Positions 16,445 through 26,500 of a DNA stretch of 38,537 nt are shown piece by piece. Position 1 is the first letter of the stretch; each line of letters begins with the position of its first letter. This stretch comes from Chromatiales bacterium (ex Bugula neritina AB1) (GTDB lineage: Bacteria; Pseudomonadota; Gammaproteobacteria; Granulosicoccales; Granulosicoccaceae). The notes under the pieces are model-generated. The model worked only from the letters and a program-made list of their open reading frames with translations. It did no database searches and was not told the origin of the DNA. The position numbers were made by a program, and so were the translations under genes. The stretch lies in NCBI GenBank assembly GCA_001730015.1, contig MDLA01000076.1:1-38537 (forward strand). Reading direction: 5' to 3'.

Positions 16445-16777
16445 TCAGGCGAGTTGCTGCTTTACCAGGTAATAAAATGCCGCCCGGTTTTTCATGCGGC
16501 TGGATGCCATTTTTTTAGCTACTTCTGCAACGGCGAGATTACCTTTGTCGGTATCAGTTACATTGAGCTTTTTCACAACAAAGTTGCGCCGTACGGTTTC
16601 CAGTTCCGAAGGATCGGTGCCGGCCACATAGAGGGCATCGCGATTATCAATTACGAGTTTCAGATTGCTTACCAGCTCACCGAGCGTTGAATCATCAATG
16701 TCAGTAACCCCGGCCAGTTCCAGTTGAGAGCGTGCTTCAGCTTGAAACTTTTCCAGTTTTTTCTCGATATCACTCAT
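16445..16777 (-). CDS. DUF2853 family protein
   Basis: A small 110-residue soluble, largely helical protein matching the DUF2853 pattern: a charged N-terminal helix, then an acidic middle, VRRNFVVKKLNVTD, and the C-terminal NRAAFYYLVKQQLA. Its function is unknown. The AGAGGA site 9 bases before the ATG supports the start. The stop codon TGA sits exactly in the 3-base loop of a perfect hairpin (CTCGCC 16439-16444 and GGCGAG 16448-16453), which could help end translation or protect the 3' end of the message. It is a single-gene unit. Confidence 0.8.
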   Translation of the reverse strand: MSDIEKKLEKFQAEARSQLELAGVTDIDDSTLGELVSNLKLVIDNRDALYVAGTDPSELETVRRNFVVKKLNVTDTDKGNLAVAEVAKKMASSRMKNRAAFYYLVKQQLA

Positions 16778-16974
16778 CTGATGGATCCTCTAGTCGATAA
16801 TTGTACGTTGGGCTATGTGGTATCAGGTGTCTCGAGTATATCTGTGATTATTTCTATTGTACATACAGGCAATGGCCAGTGAGCCGCCTGGTTTTACGAT
16901 CAGGGTGGAGTTAACTGACCCTGGTGTTGATAATACCGGATGCCACTGATCTAGATATATTCTGTAGCCCGGGG

Positions 16975-17517
16975 CTAGCCATCCTGTGTGGCAGCACGAT
17001 AAAACTGTGGAAAATACTCAGCCACCATTTGCCCGTTGTCTGCCCAGATATGGCAACCGTTCAGCGGTACCACGCCAGATTCCTCAAATAGTACTTTATA
17101 GAGGCACTGGTAAGCGGTTGTTGCGATTGGACCCATCAGCTCTGCTATGTGCGTGCAGCCTTTTACACCGCCGATTTTCTCTCGAATCAACTGTCGCCAG
17201 CCACTGCCTATGCGTTCTCCGACAATGCTCTGGAACGCTGCTTCAATTGAATTGCAACTCCGGTAGGGCGTGTGTTCCATATTGACTTCTATGGCATGGA
17301 CCAGTAGTGATGTGTCTATGGTCAGGCGTACGTGCATGCCGTGAATGGGGGTGCCTGCATTTACCACCCGTCCGCCGTTATCGGGGTGTATCGCATAGGT
17401 TTTGGTGTCTGTAAGATGCGCCTCGATATCCCACAGCCCGTCCGTGCGCTCGTACCCTTCGCAAGTCACATTGCGTGTGTGTTTCAGTTGGCGCTCGGTG
17501 GCGGCGGATAAACTCAT
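16975..17517 (-). CDS. DUF2889 family protein
   Basis: A 180-residue protein with DUF2889 hallmarks: LKHTRNVTCEGYERTDGLWDIEAHLTDTKTY without interruption near the N-terminus, then HGMHVRLTID, YRSCNSIEAAFQSIVGERIGSGW and GGVKGCTHIAELMGPIATTAYQ. Conserved Cys/His residues (CTH) suggest metal binding, but the role is unknown. The ATG at 17517 is preferred over an in-frame upstream extension to 17595, because the family starts about here and a TATAAT hexamer (17561-17566, minus strand) lies 43 bases upstream. It is divergent from asnS. Confidence 0.82.
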   Translation of the reverse strand: MSLSAATERQLKHTRNVTCEGYERTDGLWDIEAHLTDTKTYAIHPDNGGRVVNAGTPIHGMHVRLTIDTSLLVHAIEVNMEHTPYRSCNSIEAAFQSIVGERIGSGWRQLIREKIGGVKGCTHIAELMGPIATTAYQCLYKVLFEESGVVPLNGCHIWADNGQMVAEYFPQFYRAATQDG

Positions 17518-17834
17518 GGACGGACTCGGTTGCTTCGATACGGGGCGGTTCTGAACTCCGATTATACAGACTTGACGGTAACACCACGGTGTCACTGTGA
17601 TGAGATATTGGTCAAACCCGTCTCAGCTGTCAGGAGACTTTTGCCGTAAAGCCGGTAAAATTGTGATTATCCAACACGCGGCTGTGGGCCTTTCGCGAAA
17701 CTGACTGATCGGGCACCGGAATAAGTGGTGCGCTGCCACTGGCAGAGACACGCGAAACCGGCAAACACAGCTATTATTGTGTAGAGAACTCCGTAGAATT
17801 TCAGATCGTGTCACTGACACGAGGGACCGGGTAC
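17518..17834. promoter_or_regulatory. Divergent promoter region DUF2889 / asnS
   Basis: A 317-bp gap with no gene. On the minus strand a perfect TATAAT (17561-17566) is a likely -10 for the DUF2889 gene, though its -35 is weak. For asnS only TATTAT at 17772-17777 stands out, without a recognisable -35. No T-box or other RNA leader was seen. Confidence 0.45.
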
Positions 17835-19235
17835 ATGAGTACGCATCTATCAGTTAAGCAGGCATTGGGCGGCAGCGCCGCAGTGGGCGATGTTATAACC
17901 GTTAAGGGCTGGGTAAGGACCCGGCGAGACTCCAAGGCGGGGATCTCGTTCCTTAATGTCTACGATGGATCCTGCTTCGATGGCATGCAGGCGGTGGTTC
18001 CCAATAGCCTAGACAACTACGAAAGTGAAGTCATCAAGTTAACTGCCGGCTGTGCGGTGGAGGTGTCCGGTGAGCTGGTCAAATCAGAAGGCAGCGGTCA
18101 GGCTTTTGAAATGCAGGCGCAGTCAGTCTCAGTAACGGGTCTGGTGGAAGACCCGGAAACCTATCCGGTGGCAAAGAAGCGCCATACGTTTGAGTTTTTA
18201 CGAACCATTGCGCATCTGCGCCCTCGCACTAATGCCTTCGGCGCCATAAGCCGAGTTCGCACCACACTAGCCAATGCGGTGCACAATTACTTTTATGAAC
18301 GTGAATTTCACTGGGTGAATACGCCAATCATAACCAGCAGTGATTGTGAAGGTGCGGGGGAGCTGTTTCGTGTCAGTACGCTTGATCTGGCCAATCTGCC
18401 GCTGGGAGATAAAGGCAAGGTCGATTTTGAACAGGACTTCTTCGGCAGTGAAGCTTTTCTGACAGTTTCGGGTCAGCTTAATGTAGAGTCTTTTGCTCTG
18501 GCGTTATCGAAGGTTTATACCTTTGGACCTACTTTTCGTGCAGAAAATTCCAACACCAGTCGTCATCTGGCTGAGTTCTGGATGATCGAACCCGAAATCG
18601 CGTTTGCCGGGCTCGATGAAAACGCCGCGCTCGCAGAAGACATGCTTCGATACCTGTTCACCAGGGTACTTGAAGACTGCGCCGATGACATGGCGTTTTT
18701 TGCTCAGCGGGTTGATAAAGGTTGCATCGATCGGCTCGAGCAAATGATCAAGAATGATTTTGTCCAGATGGAATACGGCGAGGCAATCGACATACTCAGT
18801 GCATCAGGTAAGAAGTTCGAGTACCCGGTTAAATGGGGGCTTGATCTGCAATCGGAGCATGAGCGCTTTTTGACCGAAGAGCACGTTGGCAAGCCGATTG
18901 TCCTGCGCAACTATCCCAGGGAGATAAAAGCCTTCTATATGCGTGAAAATGACGATGACAAAACCGTTGCCGCTATGGATGTGCTGGCGCCGGGCATTGG
19001 CGAGATCATTGGTGGTAGTCAGCGTGAAGAGCGTCTCGACGTGCTCGATGCAAAGCTGGAAGCGCAGGGTATCAAAGATGAACTCTGGTGGTATCGGGAC
19101 CTGCGGCGTTACGGTACGGTTCCGCATGCAGGTTTTGGTTTGGGGTTTGAACGATTGATTAATTACGTTACCGGAATGGAAAACATACGTGATGCGATCC
19201 CGTTCCCAAGGGCGCCCAAGAGCGCAACATTCTAG
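17835..19235 (+). CDS. asnS: Asparagine-tRNA ligase
   Basis: Class IIb aminoacyl-tRNA synthetase charging tRNA-Asn. From the ATG at 17835 the protein is 466 residues, matching the usual bacterial length. The in-frame GTG at 17808 would add 9 unconserved residues. GAGGGA lies 8 bases before the chosen ATG. The N-terminal OB-fold anticodon-binding domain shows [14 protein letters not shown] and [15 protein letters not shown]. The catalytic domain shows [22 protein letters not shown] (motif 2 region, split here from its flanks) and [16 protein letters not shown] (motif 3). It is followed after 32 bases by the DUF599 gene on the same strand. Confidence 0.97.
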   Translation: MSTHLSVKQALGGSAAVGDVITVKGWVRTRRDSKAGISFLNVYDGSCFDGMQAVVPNSLDNYESEVIKLTAGCAVEVSGELVKSEGSGQAFEMQAQSVSVTGLVEDPETYPVAKKRHTFEFLRTIAHLRPRTNAFGAISRVRTTLANAVHNYFYEREFHWVNTPIITSSDCEGAGELFRVSTLDLANLPLGDKGKVDFEQDFFGSEAFLTVSGQLNVESFALALSKVYTFGPTFRAENSNTSRHLAEFWMIEPEIAFAGLDENAALAEDMLRYLFTRVLEDCADDMAFFAQRVDKGCIDRLEQMIKNDFVQMEYGEAIDILSASGKKFEYPVKWGLDLQSEHERFLTEEHVGKPIVLRNYPREIKAFYMRENDDDKTVAAMDVLAPGIGEIIGGSQREERLDVLDAKLEAQGIKDELWWYRDLRRYGTVPHAGFGLGFERLINYVTGMENIRDAIPFPRAPKSATF

Positions 19236-19267
19236 GTGACTAACTACAATTACAGGCAGGTTAATTG

Positions 19268-20038
19268 ATGGATATTCTCCTGCAAAATACCGGCTTTACC
19301 GCGCTGGATTTAGTTGCTGTGCTGTTTTTGCTTTCCTCCTGGGTGTTGCACTACTGGATTGTGAATTTTTCACCGCTGCGGGTAAATACAATTTCCTACC
19401 GCATGAATCGCTATCGCCAGAAGTGGATGGATAACATGGTGTTTCGTGATCCGAAAATGCCCGATACACTCATACAGAATACTTTGCAGTATGGCGTGTT
19501 GTTTTATGCGTCTACGTCGATTTTACTGGTGGGTGCTCTAGGCGCTGGTCTGGGGGCTTCTGATCAGGCAGTGAAACTACTGGCCGATTTACCCTTTGTG
19601 ACTAATACGTCGCGTACCGCCTGGGAAATCAAGGTGTTTGTGGTTATCTTTATTTTCACTTTTGCTTTTTTCAAATTCGCCTGGAGCTACCGGCTTTTCA
19701 GCTACGTTATTATCCTGATCGGTGCTGCACCGGACATAAGTGTTGTGCGTGCAAAAAAAGAAGAGTTGCCAACAGACGACAGCGAAGAGACGCAAGCTCT
19801 TTTTGAACAGCAGCTTAGAGAGGGAGAACGCTTTGCCAAAGGGGTAGGGCAGCTGCATTCTCTGGGCGCCCGGCATTTTACCACCGGCGTTAATGCCTAC
19901 TTCTTTGCCCTGGCGGCATCTGTGTGGTTTCTTGATCCCCGTTTGCTGATCGGTGCGACGATCTGGGTTTCTGTCGTGCTGTACCGGCGTGCGTTTCGAT
20001 CAAACTTCATGAAAATACTCGGCACACTTGATCCATAG
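19268..20038 (+). CDS. DUF599 family membrane protein
   Basis: A 256-residue inner-membrane protein of the DUF599 family, with about four hydrophobic segments near residues 11-31, 77-97, 118-145 and 205-235. Conserved-looking soluble parts include YRMNRYRQKWMDNMVFRDPKMPDT split around the first loop, and an acidic loop (about 158-185). The start is the ATG at 19268, preceded by AGG in CAGGCAGG; the TTG just before it is ignored. It may be co-transcribed with asnS. No function is established for the family. It converges on davB with only a 35-base gap and no obvious terminator. Confidence 0.78.
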   Translation: MDILLQNTGFTALDLVAVLFLLSSWVLHYWIVNFSPLRVNTISYRMNRYRQKWMDNMVFRDPKMPDTLIQNTLQYGVLFYASTSILLVGALGAGLGASDQAVKLLADLPFVTNTSRTAWEIKVFVVIFIFTFAFFKFAWSYRLFSYVIILIGAAPDISVVRAKKEELPTDDSEETQALFEQQLREGERFAKGVGQLHSLGARHFTTGVNAYFFALAASVWFLDPRLLIGATIWVSVVLYRRAFRSNFMKILGTLDP

Positions 20039-20073
20039 CCATTTAGCTCTGAATACACCAGGGTGCGTTATCT

Positions 20074-21744
20074 TCAGTTTGCTTCCGGCCATACGGTGTC
20101 TAGATCAACCGGCTTGCGCTCATCGAATAGGTCACCGGGGCCGGGGTTATCCGCAGCGCATTTCCCACCGAAATGATTCAGAACCCCCCACACCGCATTA
20201 AGCGCCGTTTGCACCGCACCTTCCGCCCAGCCGGGTGTCCATGAGACATCATCACCGGCGATAAATATTCCCCGTTGCGCGTGCGGCATCTGTTGCTGCA
20301 TAAAGTGCGTATACATACGGCGGTTATAGCGATAGTGTCCCGGGTGGGCACCTTTGAATGCCCCTAGAAAATTTGCGTCGTCCTCCCATGAAATAGTGAT
20401 GGGCTTACCGATAATATGGCTTCGAATATTGACTTGTGGATAAATTTTCGACAGCGCATTCAGGGCGAGTTCCACACGCCGTTCGGTCGGTAGTGGCAGC
20501 ATTTTCAGGGCGTCGGCCATCCAGGTATAGGTGAGGCAGATTACGGCCGGTTTGCCTTCGCCATTGTCGAATAAATAGGTGCCACGGGTTAGCCTGTCGG
20601 TTAGTGTCATGCTCATGCAGTGACGGCCGGTTTCGGGATCGATGTCTTTCCAGAACGGCCGATCAACCATCACAAAGGTTTTTGACGATTGCATATAACT
20701 TGTACGGTCAAGCGCCATCCAGTGCTGCTGTGAGAATAGCGATTCATCGGTGTCTATACCGGTAGTCAGAAGCCAGCTCTGGCAGGTGGCAACAACCACA
20801 GGGAAATCACGCTCGTTGTTGTATTGGTCGGTAATGCGTATACCGTTGCCTGCTCTTTGCAGGCGGGTGACGCCGGGTCGGGTTGCGCCATCGTGCAGAT
20901 CTGACAGGCTGGTGCCTGCTGGCCAATACTCACAGTGTGCAGTCTGGTGCGACCATAACCCGCGTGGCAGTTGCTCAGACCCGCCAATAATCAGATCCTG
21001 GTTTGCATCGCATTCCGTCAGTACTACCCGTAAAATCTCCAGCATGGAGTTTCTGAAATCGGAGTCCCATCCGCCGGTGCCAAAGCCAACCTGACCAAAC
21101 ACTTCACGGTGGCGGAACTGGAGCTTTTGAAACGACGGTGCAGTGGCTAGAAAATCGTAAAAGGTACGGTCATCCCACTTGTAAACCAGCGGATCCCACA
21201 GCGTTTTGATTTTTGCACAATCACGGTCGCGTATAGCCTGTTGCAACTGAATAAGATGTGCTTCGGTTTCCAATGCGTCGTTCCAGGCCTGCTCGACTTC
21301 GTGATAAACGGCGGGCAGGTCGGCCATAGTTTTGGCGTAAACAGATTTCCCGGCCAGATCAATGACTGTACTGCCAGCAGCTTCGGTCAGCGGGTTGGGA
21401 AATGGCTTCTTTTTCAGCCCGAGCAATTCGCTATAGTGGTTAAAAGTGGTTGCCGAGCGCGGAAAACGCATGCCACCCAGTTCGGCAATGATTCCGTCGG
21501 CGTTGGCAAACTGTTCAGAGCGCAGCCGCCCGCCCATGCGTCCGGTTTCATAGATCACCGGTTTAATTCCAAGCTTCATCAACTCGAAAGCGGCTACCAT
21601 ACCGGATACACCAGCTCCGATAATGGCAACCTCGGTACCGTGATGTGGCTCGGGTAACTTTCCCGCACCGTCAGGGTGTTTAATCCATGTGTCGTAGGCG
21701 AACGGGAAGTCGGGGCCAAAGACGGAAATCGGCGATTGGGGCAT
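20074..21744 (-). CDS. davB: L-lysine 2-monooxygenase
   Basis: A flavin amine-oxidase-family enzyme (556 residues) that converts L-lysine, O2 and FAD chemistry to 5-aminopentanamide plus CO2. The FAD-binding Rossmann motif VAIIGAGVSGM covers about 39-49, followed by GRMGGRLRSEQF and ELGGMRFP. The regions FGQVGFGTGGWDSDF, SSKTFVMVDRPFWKD, SMTLTDRLTRGTYLFDNG and GIFIAGDDVSWTPGWAEGAVQTALNAVWG (split here) closely match remembered Pseudomonas DavB rather than the tryptophan enzyme IaaM. It lies directly downstream of davA, the amidase acting on its product, giving the lysine-to-5-aminovalerate route. No davT/davD genes are visible, so the end fate of aminovalerate is not shown. Confidence 0.92.
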   Translation of the reverse strand: MPQSPISVFGPDFPFAYDTWIKHPDGAGKLPEPHHGTEVAIIGAGVSGMVAAFELMKLGIKPVIYETGRMGGRLRSEQFANADGIIAELGGMRFPRSATTFNHYSELLGLKKKPFPNPLTEAAGSTVIDLAGKSVYAKTMADLPAVYHEVEQAWNDALETEAHLIQLQQAIRDRDCAKIKTLWDPLVYKWDDRTFYDFLATAPSFQKLQFRHREVFGQVGFGTGGWDSDFRNSMLEILRVVLTECDANQDLIIGGSEQLPRGLWSHQTAHCEYWPAGTSLSDLHDGATRPGVTRLQRAGNGIRITDQYNNERDFPVVVATCQSWLLTTGIDTDESLFSQQHWMALDRTSYMQSSKTFVMVDRPFWKDIDPETGRHCMSMTLTDRLTRGTYLFDNGEGKPAVICLTYTWMADALKMLPLPTERRVELALNALSKIYPQVNIRSHIIGKPITISWEDDANFLGAFKGAHPGHYRYNRRMYTHFMQQQMPHAQRGIFIAGDDVSWTPGWAEGAVQTALNAVWGVLNHFGGKCAADNPGPGDLFDERKPVDLDTVWPEAN

Positions 21745-21800
21745 CAGAATGACTCACTTAAATGCAACAAATAATGTAAGTGCAAAAACTATTGAGGTTG

Positions 21801-22607
21801 CTACTGTCCAAGCGCTGAGTATAGCTCCGGACGACGATCCCGGTGGTAAGGCAATGCCGCTCGAGCCTCATCGATAGCTGTTCGCGTTAATGTGGCTGTT
21901 AACAGCGTTGTTTCCTGTGCTGCACGTGCTAAGTCCTCGCCATTCGGGTCGACAATGCAGCTCCGACCTTCGTAATTCAGTTCGGCTTCGCTGCCACAGT
22001 AGTTTGCATAGGCAATATAGAGCTGGTTTTCATAGGCACGTGTAGGTACAACCCGCTCTGCTACTTCGCGCCATGGCTGCATGAGCCCGGTGGGTGTCAG
22101 GATCAAATCAGCGCCTTCAAGTGCGAGGCGGCGAGCGCACTCGGGGAATTCGATGTCGTAGCAGATCAGTAGTCCGACTTTCCAGCCTTCTATATTGATT
22201 AGCGGGGCCAGGTTATCACCGGCAGTAAACAAGGTTCGATCGAGGTCACCCCACAAGTGCGTTTTGCGATATTTTCCGAGCGGAGTACCTGTTTTATCTA
22301 TAAGCTGAACGCAGTTGAAATAATTGCTGCCATCGCGTTCAGCGAAGCCATAGGCAATAGCGATATTATGCTGTCTGCAGATGGCAGATATTTTTTCGGT
22401 GGTTTCGCCATCGGCAGGCAAGGCGACTTTCTGCATGGTTTCCAGCGGAATATTGTACCCGGTAATGCTTGCCTCCGGTACTACCAGCAGTGAGCAGTTC
22501 TGTGCTGCTGCCGTAGCGGCGTTTGATTCCAGACGCTCGACAGCGGCAGCTATATTGTCGGGTGCGGGAACATGCTGCAACAGGGCAATCGATAGTTCGT
22601 TTGTCAT
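21801..22607 (-). CDS. davA: 5-aminopentanamidase (nitrilase superfamily)
   Basis: A 268-residue carbon-nitrogen hydrolase that cleaves 5-aminopentanamide to 5-aminovalerate and ammonia. The Glu-Lys-Cys triad is visible: Glu45 in VVPEASITGYN, Lys115 in YRKTHLWGDLDR and Cys149 in LLICYDIEFPE. Cytoplasmic, with no signal peptide. It is encoded 56 bases upstream of davB on the same strand, which identifies it as DavA among nitrilase-family amidases. The neighbour on the other side is an ammonia-dependent NAD synthetase, so the released ammonia has a nearby consumer. This may be coincidence. Confidence 0.9.
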   Translation of the reverse strand: MTNELSIALLQHVPAPDNIAAAVERLESNAATAAAQNCSLLVVPEASITGYNIPLETMQKVALPADGETTEKISAICRQHNIAIAYGFAERDGSNYFNCVQLIDKTGTPLGKYRKTHLWGDLDRTLFTAGDNLAPLINIEGWKVGLLICYDIEFPECARRLALEGADLILTPTGLMQPWREVAERVVPTRAYENQLYIAYANYCGSEAELNYEGRSCIVDPNGEDLARAAQETTLLTATLTRTAIDEARAALPYHRDRRPELYSALGQ

Positions 22608-22712
22608 CAGTTACTCTATGGATTGTTCGATTCAATATGCTTTATAGCACAATCTAGAAAAATTCTTCCACCACTGGCAAGGGACGTATGTAGCCACCAC
22701 GAGGGGCTTTAA

Positions 22713-23495
22713 TCAACGGCAGTGATCTGGGATCTCGCATACTGGAATAGGCAACATCTTGTGTTGGTTGGCTGCATTTAATCGAAGGTAAATAGCCATC
22801 ACTTCGGCTTCGCGACCGGAGAAGTCTTCGGTAATCTTACCTTGCTGTTGCTGACTCATGGCCCACTCGAGTTCCGGGTAGGTGGCACCTAATTGGTCTT
22901 CATCAGAGCGGTCGTCACCCCAGAGTCCGTCGGTGGGTTTTGCCGAGAGAATGCTCTCTACCACTCCTACATGGCGGGCCAGGTCAAACACCTCGGTTTT
23001 CATTAAGTCGGCAATGGGGCTCAGGTCTACGCCTCCGTCACCGTACTTGGTATAGAAGCCTACGCCGAAGTCTTCGACCTTGTTGCCTGTTCCGGCGACG
23101 AGCAATTGGTTAGCCTGGCCGTGATAATACAGCGTCGACATACGTAGGCGGGCGCGTGAATTGGCCAGAGCCAGCTCGTGATCTGCACCACCAGGCTGCA
23201 TCGCGCTGACGAAATTATCGTATACCGGAGTCAGGTCAACCGCCTGGTGCCGCGAGTTCGGGAAATGCTGAGCCAGCCATTGCTGGTGCTCCTGGCCACG
23301 AGAGGCCTGATCCGGGTGCTGGTGTATAGGCATTTCCAGTGTTAGCAGGTCGAGTCCGGTACGCGCGCATAAAGTGGAGGTTAGCGCGGAATCGATGCCG
23401 CCGCTCACGCCCACAACAAACCCTTTTACTCCTGCGTTTTGTGCGTAGGTTTTCAGCCAATTGCAGATATAGTCCGCTGTTTCTTGTAGTTTCAT
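22713..23495 (-). CDS. nadE: Ammonia-dependent NAD(+) synthetase
   Basis: Makes NAD from deamido-NAD, ATP and ammonia. From the ATG at 23495 it is 260 residues. An upstream in-frame start at 23540 would overlap the regulator gene's stop and adds unconserved residues. The ATP pyrophosphatase P-loop is SGGIDSA (31-37). GTGNKVEDFGVGFYTKYGDGGVDLSPIADL (split here as two halves, about 136-165) and the acidic GDDRSDEDQLG are typical. There is no glutaminase (nitrilase) domain, so it is the NH3-using form. It starts 13 bases after the giant cyclase regulator and probably shares its transcript. Confidence 0.92.
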   Translation of the reverse strand: MKLQETADYICNWLKTYAQNAGVKGFVVGVSGGIDSALTSTLCARTGLDLLTLEMPIHQHPDQASRGQEHQQWLAQHFPNSRHQAVDLTPVYDNFVSAMQPGGADHELALANSRARLRMSTLYYHGQANQLLVAGTGNKVEDFGVGFYTKYGDGGVDLSPIADLMKTEVFDLARHVGVVESILSAKPTDGLWGDDRSDEDQLGATYPELEWAMSQQQQGKITEDFSGREAEVMAIYLRLNAANQHKMLPIPVCEIPDHCR

Positions 23496-23508
23496 GGTTT
23501 CTCTTGAT

Positions 23509-26500
23509 TCACGGATCGCACAGTTCGTTTTCGATCGCAAACGCAGCGGCTTCGGTGCGATTAGCGGTATGAGTTTTATTCAATATGGCACGTACATGGG
23601 TTGCCACTGTCGCCAGGCTGCGGTTTAAATCCGCGGCGATTAGTTTATTGCTTTTTCCCTGTGCAATTAAATTTAGTACTTCTAATTCACGATGGGTGAG
23701 TCCGTGCAGGTTATCTCGGGTTTCACCGCTGGTGTCACTCTCCAGTTGCTTAATTTTGCCGATTAGATTGACCATCCCAAGTGCGCTGGCGGTCGAATGT
23801 GATTCCTCCAGCAGTTTGCGAAAAGCAGGCTTTCCGCCTCTGTAATTATGCCGTTTTAGTACTTGCGCGTGGCGATAGGCGATATGCGGCTGCCACATGT
23901 TTACACCGGCTTGTCTGGAAAGCACCGCCGCGCGTTTTAATAATTCTTCGGCGTCGTCAAGTTTGTTCATCAGACTGGCGAGCATGCCTAAATATAAATC
24001 CGCCGGTCCAAAACAGACAGCCGTTGGGTGTGAAACCATTTGCCCGGAATAGGGCAGTAACCTTTGAAACAATCTGGCTGCTTTGTCGGATTCGTCAATA
24101 GCGACGCAGGCTTCACTCAGATACACCAATCGGGTCAGTAATAATTCATCGTCGGTGATATCGCTGCCGTTTAATTCATCAAACAAGGTGCGGGTTTCAT
24201 CGAGCAGGCCGAGGTCGGTATAGGTGGCCAGCAACCCGGGTTTCCACATCGGTGTGTGCTCGCTGACCATTTGCTTTAGAGCAGATTGAATCATCGGTAG
24301 TCGGCCGAGTTCGCGGTTTAACAGGAACATTTGCGTACCGTAGACGCCATCAGCGCCGCCGTCGAGCGCTCCACTGCCGAGATCGATAGCCTCCTCAATG
24401 AGGGTTTCAGCCAGTTGCCAGTTGCCGCTAAAGAGTTCCAGACAGGCGCTGGCGCTCTTTGCAAAATAATGTGGTTTGAAGCGATGTGTTTCCCTGGCGG
24501 ATTCGTGTAACAACGTAACGAGATGTCGGGCACGGTCTATATCACCCAGTTCCTGATAGGTGAGAATCAGCCATTCAAGGGGGTCCATACCTAAAAAAGT
24601 ATCGCCTGCTGCCAGTGCGATCTGCAGCGCTTGCTCTCCTATGCGAATTCGCTCTGAAAGTTTTTCCGGGCGGCCGCGTAATACCAAAAGTGCCATGCAC
24701 AAGGCGTTGCAGTGAGAGTGCTGGTCACCGCTTTTTGTTGCGAGTTCAACCGCCATATTGGCGTCCTGTTCGGCCTCGCGCCTTCGGGAGCTGTAACTGA
24801 GCGCCATGGCTCGATGGGCGATAGTCGTAGCGTGTATAACGAGATCATTCGGGTCGATATGGTTAAGTGCTTCTTCAATAGTGGTGAGCGCGTCCTGAAC
24901 CAGTTTCGGGTCGCGCACCTGATAAATTTTACGGCAGGCGGCTTCAGCGAATATATTGTGGTGCTGGTGTTCGCGTGCTTCCGCAAGACACCGGTCCAGA
25001 GCTCGAAACGTGTCACGGTGGCCGGCACCAGTGGCGTGCAGGCAATTGGCAATGCCAAGTAATATCTGTGTTTTATCGGTTTCGGCCCCTTTGTTATCAG
25101 TGTTGACCACGTCGAGTGCGAGCTCGTAATAAGCCAGTGCTTCATCGAATGCTGCGAGTCTGTAGGCGTGTTCACCGGCGCGCAGCGCATAATCCAGCGC
25201 TTTGTCCCCCTGATCATTTTGCAGTGCCTGATAATAGTGACGGGCAATTTCACCCAGTGACTGGGGTGAACCTTGCGTCTGCAGATTCACCAGCACGTCC
25301 GCAACCTGGCTATGCCAAAGTAGTTTTTTGGTCAGACTTAATTCTTCATAGATCATGTCGCGGATCAGCACGTGGCTGAAGTGAAACTCACCGACTTTGT
25401 CGTCAGATTCGCGCAGTATGTCCCGGCCAGTGGCTTCTTCCAGCAGTTGCAGCGTGTGCATTTTGTTATCTTCGGGTCGCAATGCCGAGAGAATTCGAAG
25501 ACTAAAGCGTCGCCCGACTACGGAAGCCAGTGACAGCAGATCGGTGCAATCGTTTGACAATAAATTCAGGCGGCGGCCAATTGCTTCCTGAATGCCGTCG
25601 GGAATTTCCAGTGCCAACTGGCCTTCTGCGAAGCGAGGTAATTCCTGCTGCAGCAGACCAGCAACTTCGGTTACGAACAGTGGATTGCCCTCGGTTTTTT
25701 CGTACAAGCGCTTGAGTAGTTCATCGGGTAATACGTGGTCGACATCGCTGCGTAGGAGACTGGAAACAGCTTGCGGTGACAGGCCCCTTAAACTGATGCG
25801 CTGCAATTTCGACTCGCGGCTGATAATGCCTAATTGCTCGAATAGCGGATGTTTACGGGTGATTTCGCGGTCGCGATAGGTACCGATAACAAGAATAGAG
25901 TGGTCGGAGAGTTTGCGGCATAAATGGCTTAGTAAAAGCAGTGATGAGCGATCGGCCCAGTGCAGGTCGTCGAGCATAATTACCAGACAGCGCTGTGTGG
26001 CGTATTCAGCTAGTAGGTTAGTGATGCGATTGAACAGTAAAAACTGCTCGCTGCCGGTGTCGCCACTGAATGTTGACACTGTTTTGCCGGTTTGCGCCGA
26101 TTGACCTGCCGTCAGGCTTTCAAAAATATTCGCGGACGTGCTCGTGCCGAACTCACCGCTGCCGTGCAGTGCTTTAAGTACCTGCAGCCATGGCCAGAAT
26201 GGTGGAGAGCCCAGAGTTTCGTGGCATTGCCCAAAAACTATTTGCGTATCGGCCGATTGAACCTGGCCGCAAAACCAGTGCGACAGGCAGGACTTTCCAA
26301 TGCCGGGTTCGCCACGAATTAATACAATATTGCCGTTTTGCCTGGTTGCCTGCGTATAGGCTTCGCTCAGTATCTCCAGCTCACGTTCGCGGCCAACGAC
26401 CTGGCTGGTGAGGCTGTGTGCAGGCGTACTGATGGCGTTGAGCACATCGGTGATAGACGGTTCAGTTAATTCTGGCTGGGTGGTTGAAACAGGCTCAGGC

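Noticed and set aside
16918..16929. ACCCTGGTGTTG identical to the end of repeat family A
   Set aside because: Only 12 bases match, followed by partial similarity. With CAGGGT just upstream it may be a simple hairpin; no element body is present.
20074..21744. Tryptophan 2-monooxygenase (IaaM)
   Set aside because: Same superfamily, but sequence details and the adjacent nitrilase-type amidase fit DavB; IaaH would be an amidase-signature enzyme.
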